This document shows, one piece after another, positions 56,640 through 64,000 of a DNA stretch of 64,000 nucleotides. Where the stretch lies: the NCBI GenBank assembly GCA_036583965.1, contig JAZBQD010000031.1, positions 1,341,481 to 1,405,480 of the forward strand. The letters are read 5' to 3'. Position numbers and translations under genes: made by a program. This DNA comes from Prunella strophiata. Its lineage: Eukaryota; Chordata; Aves; Passeriformes; Prunellidae. Each line of letters opens with the position of its first letter. The stretch's first letter is position 1. The notes under the pieces are model-generated. The model had not been told where the DNA came from and made no database searches. It worked only from the letters and a program-made list of their open reading frames with translations.

Positions 56640-57790
56640 GACCTTGGCAGCAGGTGAAGGGTTAACCCCGGTCTTTGGGAGCCTTTAACCGCGAGCAAAG
56701 CTCCCGAATCCTGCCAGAGCTCGTTAGTCCGGGAGCGGGGAGAAGGCCAGGGCGCTAATTGGAGTGACGGCCTCCCGAGCTGTGAGAAACGAGCGGCGGC
56801 ACAAGGAGGAGGTGCCGGCCGTGAACAGGTGCCGGGTCACCCCCGGGCGCCCCCAAATCCCTGACCCCTGTCACTCACTGCCAGTGACCCTCCCGACCTG
56901 GGCTGCTGGGAGGGATTTTCATCCCCGCGCGGAGCAGCTGCTGCTGGAAAAGCTGCGACTGGCAGGAATGAAACTTTTTGTTTTGCGCTGGAAGCCCGGG
57001 AGGCAGGAGTGGAGTGTCGCAGGGACATCTCCGTTCCCGAGCAGCCGTAAATCGAATTCCCAGTGCTGCTCCTGCCCCGGACCCTCCGGGGTTTTGCATC
57101 AGTCAGAGCAGTCGGATCAGGGGTGGTGCAGGAGCGGAAAAAGCTGAACCATCCCACGAGCTCATGCGCCCAATGCTGGGCTCGAGCGGCTCCTGGCATC
57201 AGGAGAGCCCCTTCTCCTCCTCTTCCTCCTCTGCTCCTCTGTAATCAGAGCTCGTTGGACAATAATTTTCCCCTGCATCCCGTTTTCCCAAGGATGAGCC
57301 ATCCTTAAATGCTTTTTCCTCCATCCCGGGACAGAGGGGAATTGGGGTCCTTTTCAAAGAGCTCCTGGAGCAGCTCCTGGTGCAGGGATGGAGCGAGGCT
57401 CGTGGGGAGGAGCCGGGGCTTGGGATGCCCGCAGGATCCTTGAGCGGTTGGAGCTGGAAGGTTTGGGAGGATGCTGTGGGAGAAGCCGCGGTGCTGATCC
57501 AGTGCAGGGTCCTGAGTGCCGGCAGTGCCCCGCATCTGCCCTCGGGGCAGTTTGGGAGGATCCGCCGCAGCTTTTCCACCCAAACCGCGGGGCAGGAACC
57601 CCTGCGCTACCCTGGAAGAGGAAAATGCCCCGGGAAAGGTGCGGGTTTGGGGAGCCCACGGGGGCTCCCTCCTTCGGGCTGCGGAGAACCAGCCCAGAGA
57701 AGCGGCGTCCCCCGAGGCCAGCCGGGATTTGTAAGGCAATAGTGCCACCCTGCGCACCGCGCGAGCCCCGGTGACACCGGCGGCCCGAGT
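56640..57790. promoter_or_regulatory. CpG-enriched segment, possible regulatory element
   Basis: CpG is clearly more frequent than in the flanks, densest at 56690-56870 and 57480-57780. No convincing splice donor paired with an ORF and no recognised protein. It could be an alternative or upstream promoter for the next gene, an enhancer, or GC-rich avian intergenic DNA. Confidence 0.3.
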
Positions 57791-58721
57791 GACACGGAGG
57801 GATGGCAGGCAGGAAAGGTGGGGGTGGTGGCACTGGGGACCAGCACCCAGGGGTGGGTATATCCATGGATACGGCAGGAAAAGGGTGACATTCCCATGCG
57901 AGTCACTCGATCCCCCTGCAGCTGGGATCCTGCAGAAATGCCTGTGGTTTGCGGGGACACCGGGAGAGCTGGAGAATCGTGGAATGGGCAGAAATCACAG
58001 CAAGCTCGGCGCTTCCTGGAGCTGCAAACGGGGGTTTCGTGCTGGTTTATGCTTTTCCCAACTTTTCTGAGTCCCCTCCCCTGCTCCATGTCCTGCCCTG
58101 GAGGGACATGTGGGGGACAGCCACAGTGTCCCACCAGTGACCCTGCAGGAGCAGTCCCGTGTCCTTTTCTCTGAGCCGCGGGAGGGACCAGCGCCATCCG
58201 GGAGGAACCCCCCGAGGGGTGTCTGGGGCAATTCCGTTGTCACAGTTGATAATTTAGTCGTGTGTGGCCTCTAGGAGGGCTGGGGGGAAGCAATAATTTT
58301 GTGCATGGGTGGTTGGTGTTCCCCACCACCCCAGAGACCAGAAGCAGCCCTGTGGGTGACACCCCTGGGACCAGAGGGAGCCCCCGGGTGCAGCTGGGCT
58401 CCTGTGAAACGAGCGCCCAGGAGGAGGCAGCAGAGCCCCGTCCCTGGTTTCAGCTCCCCAGGATTTCTCAGCACAGCAGATTTCAATCCCCCATCACATC
58501 CCAGCTCCCTCCATAGCCCTCTCTCCGTGTACCCCAGGCTCTTTCAGGTGTCAAATGGGGACAAGAAGCTTTTGGGACATTTTTAGGGTCAGGCTTTGCT
58601 ATTTTAGTTCCTCCCTAAGTGTGCACACACCCAAGGGCACAAATCCACACACCCTGTGTGCCCCACCAAGGCTGCTGGGGAGGCATCCCCCATCCTATGG
58701 GGTCCATATGGGATCCTCAGA
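57791..58721. other. Intergenic DNA
   Basis: GC-moderate sequence with ORFs on both strands but no recognised domain, element or array. Confidence 0.45.
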
Positions 58722-58989
58722 GGGAGGAAAGGAAGGGAGGAAGGAAGGGAGGAAGGAAGGAAGGAAGGGAGGAAGGAGGAAGGAGGAAGGAAGGAAGGAA
58801 GGACAGGAAGGAACCAGGAAGGAAGGAAGGAAGGAAGGAATGGAAGGAAGAGGAAGGAAGGAAGGAACAGGAAGGATAGGAAGGAAGGAAGGAAGGAAGG
58901 GAAGGAAGGAAGGAAGGAAGGAAGGAAGGAAGGAAGGAAGGAAGGAAGCGAGGAAGGAAGCGAAGGACGGAAGGCAGGAAGGAAGGAAA
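58722..58989. repeat. (GGAA)n microsatellite, ~270 bp
   Basis: GGAA/GAAG tetranucleotides with AGG and ACAGG interruptions; the purest part is 58880-58946. GGAA is the core bound by ETS-family factors. The Lys/Glu/Gly ORFs here are compositional. Confidence 0.96.
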
Positions 58990-60311
58990 TGTCCCTGGGT
59001 CATGCAACTAAATTCATGGGAGACAGTTTTGCGGAGTTTTTTGGAATCTACAGAATGAGATTGGAAGACACAGCCCCTTCCCTCTCTTGGATTCCAAAGG
59101 CTAATCCTCAGGGAATAACAGACATAAACCTCTTAGCTGGTGTGCTGTCAGTGCCTGTCGCTGATGAGCTGATTAAAATCGAGTGGGAAAGATTGAATTT
59201 GTCCCCCAAAAAGGTACCCCACGAGCTGCAGGTGATGAGAGGAGATGCTCCCTGCTGGCTTTGCTCTTCCCTGTCAGTCTGACCACACCTGGATGTTCCA
59301 TAGAAGCATTTCCAGCTTTTGTAATCTCCACAAATTCCATCACTGTGCTCCACCAGATTATCTGTGCCTGAGCTGCCACCTGGAGCTGGAGGAAATGGTG
59401 CCAGGAAAACCAGTTAGAGGCAAAATTTCTCATAAAGGAGCCCCTGTCCCCATCCTTGGTCACTCCCTGGGGACATTCACGATGTTTTGCTTTATTTAAG
59501 CTGTTCAGAACAGTCATTGCTGCTCTGGACATGAGACTTGACAAACACACCAGGAAAACATGGGATTTCCTGGGATTTGAGGAACACTTGCAGCCCTCCC
59601 CAGAATCTGGTGAAATGCTGATTGGGACAGGGACCCTGATGTCCACAGAGTCACATCCCTGCCCCTGGGAAGAAACAGGAGCTTGTAGAAAGGCATCACA
59701 GGAACAGAGGCTGCAGAATGGGGAACTGGGTTGGAAAAGAAGCTTTTTGAGTCAGAACGAGCTACTGGCAGGGTCTGAAATGTCACTTCACACCTGCAGC
59801 AGACACAAGGTGGCATCAGAAAGCCAAGTCCCTCCTGGGAGGCTTCTCTTGCCGTGGAAAAGTAAGGAGAGATGAGTTCCAGGTGTGTGCACACACCTGA
59901 TGGCTGTGCCTCTGGGTTTCCTCAGAGTCCTTCAGCAATTCCCCTCTCCTGTCACAGGTGGATCTTTTCCAGGTCTTGTCCACGATCTGCAGTTGCTTCT
60001 CCTGGCAGAAAAAAATCCCAGGAATGACATTAGTGGATCTTGATGCAAACTGGGAATGGGGATCAAGGCTTGTGAGGTCTCACTTTCAGAGCAGTATTTG
60101 GGCTTTAATCCCATTTTTGGGGTGATCCCACCGTGGCTGGGTGTAGGATCATCATCCCACTGGGATCACTTTTCCTCAGGGTTTGGCTGAGCTGTTGGCT
60201 GGCCTGAGCAGGATCCCAGTGCTGGGCTCAGCAAAGCTCCTGCAGTGCTGACCCAGGGAGGTCAAGCCACAAAGTCTCGTTAATATTTAGGTGATTCTGC
60301 CACAGAGCTGC
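58990..60311. other. Intergenic DNA
   Basis: No gene or repeat recognised. ORFs up to 157 codons on both strands show no domain. Confidence 0.45.
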
Positions 60312-60363
60312 ATTAATTATCCACCCGAGATGAATTAATTACCCACCTGAGATGCATTAATTA
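60312..60363. promoter_or_regulatory. Three ATTAATTA motifs at 22-bp spacing
   Basis: ATTAATTA occurs at 60312, 60334 and 60356 within 'ATTAATTAcCCACCtGAGATG' units. TAATTA is the consensus core of many homeodomain proteins, and 22 bp is about two helical turns, so the sites face the same side. The triplication itself is certain. Regulatory use is speculation. Confidence 0.3.
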
Positions 60364-60502
60364 CCTTTCCAGCAGCCTGGGCACAGAGGAGAGGAGATGC
60401 CTGTGGGGAAAAGCAGGGCAGAAAGAGTCAGGACTGGGGCTGTGACCCAGAGTCCCCAAAGCCACCCTGGCCCCACATCCTCCTGCAACACCCATGGGTA
60501 CA

Positions 60503-60925
60503 TCCAGTCCATCAATCCATACATTTCAAATCCATCAATCCATACTTTTCCAGTCTATAATTCCACACATTTCCAGTTCCATCAATCCACACATTTCCAG
60601 TCCCTCAATCCACACATTTCCAGACCCTCAATCCACACATTTCAAATCCATCAATCCATACATTTCAAATCCATCAATCCATACATTTCCAGTCCCTCAA
60701 TCCACACATTTCCAGACCCTCAATCCATACATTTCAAATCCATCAATCCATACATTTCCAATCCATCAATCCATACATTTCCAGCCTATAATTCCATACA
60801 TTTCCAGTCCCTCAATCCATACATTTCCAGTCCCTCAATCCATACATTTCTATAACTGCAGACCTCTCTATTTGTGTGTCTAACAAGTTCTCACAAGGGG
60901 AACGCTCTGAGCCTCGCACCTCCAG
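60503..60925 (-). repeat. Second copy of the interspersed head plus 23-bp unit, inverted
   Basis: It is the reverse complement of the unit at 40391-41413. The head (AGACCTCTCTATTTGTGTGT, CTAACAAGTTCTCACAAGGG, GAACGCTCTGAGCCTCGC) is nearly identical, with about one indel and one substitution over 85 bp. The 23-bp core here has about 14 copies, against about 40 in the other unit. Both units end at the same words (ACTGGATGT in unit orientation). Confidence 0.9.
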
Positions 60926-61087
60926 CCACGAGTGTCACCCCAAGAGCTGCTGTGCCCAACATCTGCCCCTTCCTCTCCAAACCACTGCTTCCCATTTATT
61001 TCCCAGAGCTGTTTTGGGTTCTGGAGAGAGCTCAGAGCCCCTTCCAGGGCCTAAAGGGGCTCCAGGAGAGCTGGAGAGGGACTTGGG

Positions 61088-61373
61088 ACAAGGGATGGAG
61101 GGACAGGACACAGGGAATGGCTGCACACTGCCAGAGGGCAGGGATGGGATGGGATTTGGGAAGGAATTCCTGGCTGTGAGGGATGGGGAGGCCCTAGAAT
61201 AGAATTCTCAGAGAAGCTGTGGCTGTCTCTAGATATCTGGGAGTGTTCAAGGCCAGGCTGGACAGGGCTTGGAGCAGCCTGGGATAGTAGAAGGTATCCC
61301 TGCCCATGGCAGGGGGGCAGAATAATGTGATATTTAAGGTCTCTTCTAAAGCAAAACATTCTGGGATTCTAAG
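61088..61373 (+). mobile_element. CR1 LINE with 3' end, sense
   Basis: 'gaatggctgcacactgccag', 'ggaattcctggctgtgaggg', 'agaagctgtggctgtctcta', 'ttcaaggccaggctggacag', 'gcttggagcagcctgggata' and 'aaggtatccctgcccatggc' give a clear CR1 3' region. It ends at 'cattctgggattct', just before simple sequence. Confidence 0.95.
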
Positions 61374-62295
<922 letters not shown>

Positions 62296-62451
62296 CGTGT
62301 GTGTGTGTGTGTGCATGTATATAACACCACGTATACACACATAGCCATACAGCGATATACATTTATACACTCACCCTATCCGAACCCCAAACCACCCTGC
62401 GGGTCCCCCCACGCCCCTTCCCACCCGGGGGGACCCCACACGCGGGAGGTG

Positions 62452-62466
62452 CCACCAGAGGGCACC
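62452..62466 (+). promoter_or_regulatory. CTCF consensus site
   Basis: CCACCAGAGGGCACC fits the 15-mer CTCF consensus CCASYAGRKGGCRSY at every position. It lies about 160 bp right of the long TA tract and 24 bp left of a ZNF143-type motif. Confidence 0.6.
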
Positions 62467-62489
62467 GCGCCCCCATTTTTGGGCGCCGC

Positions 62490-62502
62490 TTCCCAGAATG
62501 CA
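62490..62502 (+). promoter_or_regulatory. ZNF143/THAP11-type motif
   Basis: TTCCCAGAATGCA matches the core of the ZNF143 (STAF) binding element, common just upstream of transcription starts in CpG promoters. Confidence 0.55.
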
Positions 62503-62597
62503 GCGAGTGGGGCCGGGGGCTCCGCGGGCTCCGCACGCCGGGCTGCGGCCGCGGGGACAGCGCGGAGCTGCGCGGGGCAGCGCGGCCCCTCCGCCAG

Positions 62598-64000
62598 GTA
62601 AGCGCTGCTCCCCGGGACGCTTCGGGCGGCAGGGTATTATTTCATTCCATTTCATTTTATGGTATGTTATTTTATTGGATTTATTTGCTGGGTTTTTTTT
62701 TTTTTAATTTTTAGTTTATTGGTTTAGCTTTTCTTTATTTTTTTCCCCCCATTTATTTTAGTATTTTATTTCTTTATTTTATTCTAGTTTATAATCACTC
62801 TCCGCCCCACAAGAGGGGCGTCCCGGACTCAGCCGGGGAGCAGCACCAGCCCCTCCCGGGATGGGTCCCTCTTAGAGGGGACCCATCCTCCTCCTCCTCC
62901 TTTCCCGTCCCTATCCCGGGATGGCGATGTCCTGGGGGCTGAGCGTGTCCCTGGGGCTGGGGGTCTTTGGGGGCTGGGGGTTTCTCCAGTGGGATGAACC
63001 CTGGCTGAGCCGGCAGCTGCCTTCTTGGAGGGGGGAGTGGGTTTTTATCGTGGTCCCCAAAGTTGGGGGAAACTCGTGCTGGTGGCCCTGGGGTGGCAGC
63101 GGCTCCTCTCCCGCTGCGCCGGGATGGTGCAACATAAATTCGGTTGAATGTGACGGCTGCGATGGAGCAGCGGGCGGGGGCTGCTCTGCCCCCGGTGGAA
63201 GTTGCGTTCGAGTTTGGCAATTTGGGCCATGGGGGAAATGGGAGGCTTTGGAAGGGCTTCTGTGGAACAAGGAGAAATCCCTGCAGGGAGGGGAGCTGGG
63301 AATGGTCAGAGAGGAGGCGAGCGATGCCCGGGAGCAGAGAAATGGTTTTGGCTGCCCTTAAAGAGGCATCTCGGCAGCGCCGGTGTCGTGGAACCTCTCA
63401 TCGTTCAGCTCCGTGTCTGGGATGAGAACCAGGAGAGTGGGGGCAGAGCAAAAGGACCTGGAGAAGTCAGGATGCTCTGGTCTCGGTTCGTTGGATCTCG
63501 GGGTGCTCAGGACTCTCCATTTCTCTGCAGTTGTGTTTTGAGTTGGTTAAAAACCCGGGTTGCACGAAAGCTCCCAGACAGAGCAGCATTAAAGAAATTT
63601 TTCCTGAGCCAGAGGGGGAAGTTGGACCCGAGCTAAAGCAAATAAACTTGTATTTCATCATGCCGGGGCTGGGTTTCTTTGTGTTCCGCTCTGCTCTGGG
63701 CAGTCTGGGCTCCCCACAGCCCCGTCCAACCTTCACCTTCAAAAGTGCCTCAGTGGCCGAGCAAAGAAACTTCTGCTCCTTCGTGCAAACCTCGCTCCCC
63801 GCGGAGGCTGCTCTGTCCTCTGCCTCCCTCGGGCTTTTCCTCTGGGTGTTTCTCGCCCGGGTTGCTGCAGGAAGGGGCTTTGCAGGGTTTCTGCTCCAGG
63901 CTGAGATGCTGCAGACGTGGAAAGTGTGAGCATGGCTGACCTGGCAGGGCTGTGCGCCAGCCGGAGCCCTGCGCTCTGCTCTGCCCGGGGATGTGCCGGC
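62598..64000 (+). other. Presumed first intron of the downstream gene
   Basis: It starts with the GTAAGC donor. It contains T-rich simple sequence (62690-62790) and a moderately CpG-rich part at 62800-63240. ORFs on both strands have no recognised domain. It continues beyond the window. Confidence 0.4.

Larger units (their letters stand above)
62395..62597 (+). promoter_or_regulatory. CpG-rich promoter and first non-coding exon, candidate EXTL3
   Basis: CpG-dense DNA contains a CTCF-type motif, a ZNF143-type motif and then about 95 bp of GC-rich sequence ending CCGCCAG/GTAAGC, a strong splice donor at 62598. This is the layout of a vertebrate CpG promoter with a short 5' UTR exon. In vertebrates I recall EXTL3 as the next gene after FZD3 on the same strand, and its first exons are non-coding, which fits. 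No EXTL3 coding sequence is in the window, so the name is inference. Confidence 0.45.

Noticed and set aside
56764..57147. ORFs in the CpG-rich intergenic stretch as a new gene
   Set aside because: No recognisable homology or paired splice sites; high GC alone opens frames. Kept only as a possible regulatory element.

Overview
This is vertebrate, almost certainly avian and probably songbird, nuclear DNA. The only protein-coding gene I can prove is Frizzled-3 (FZD3), read left to right. Its exons hold conserved Frizzled cysteine-rich-domain and seven-helix sequence, and GT-AG splice junctions with matching phases. The avian assignment rests on many chicken-repeat-1 (CR1) LINE 3' ends in both orientations. 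The songbird assignment rests on LTR-derived repeats whose wording I associate with passerine endogenous retroviruses; that part is recall, not a database match.

Layout: 1-21494 is intron upstream of the second coding exon. The first coding exon (signal peptide and first part of the CRD, about 63 codons) is not in the window. FZD3 coding exons are 21495-21691, 23318-24335, 43072-43220, 45893-46126 and 49763-49976. They total 603 codons, which with the missing 63 gives 666 residues, the length I recall for human FZD3. A 3' UTR of about 4 kb follows, to a poly(A) signal at 53905-53910. Next come intergenic DNA, a CpG-rich stretch at 56640-57790, several repeats and a 790-bp perfect TA tract at 61501-62290. 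A second CpG-rich promoter-like segment at 62395-62597 ends in a consensus splice donor. By vertebrate synteny (FZD3 followed by EXTL3 in the same direction) it is a candidate for the 5' non-coding exon of EXTL3.

The dominant feature is tandem repetition. By my addition about 21 kb, a third of the window, is minisatellite, satellite-like or microsatellite DNA of at least 18 kinds. Units run from 2 bp (TA) to about 270 bp. The largest array is a 6.3-kb mosaic of 18-bp monomers and about 72-bp headers in the 18.7-kb third coding intron. Three arrays start within about 75 bp downstream of FZD3 5' splice sites. Two arrays appear to have been made from transposable elements (CR1 and an LTR 3' end). 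One 23-bp array belongs to an interspersed unit with a conserved head, present twice in opposite orientations about 20 kb apart. A 500-N assembly gap lies between a 41-bp array and one copy of that unit.

I found no bacterial or phage-like system, CRISPR array, tRNA or rRNA. The long open reading frames in the repeats are stop-free by composition and are not genes.
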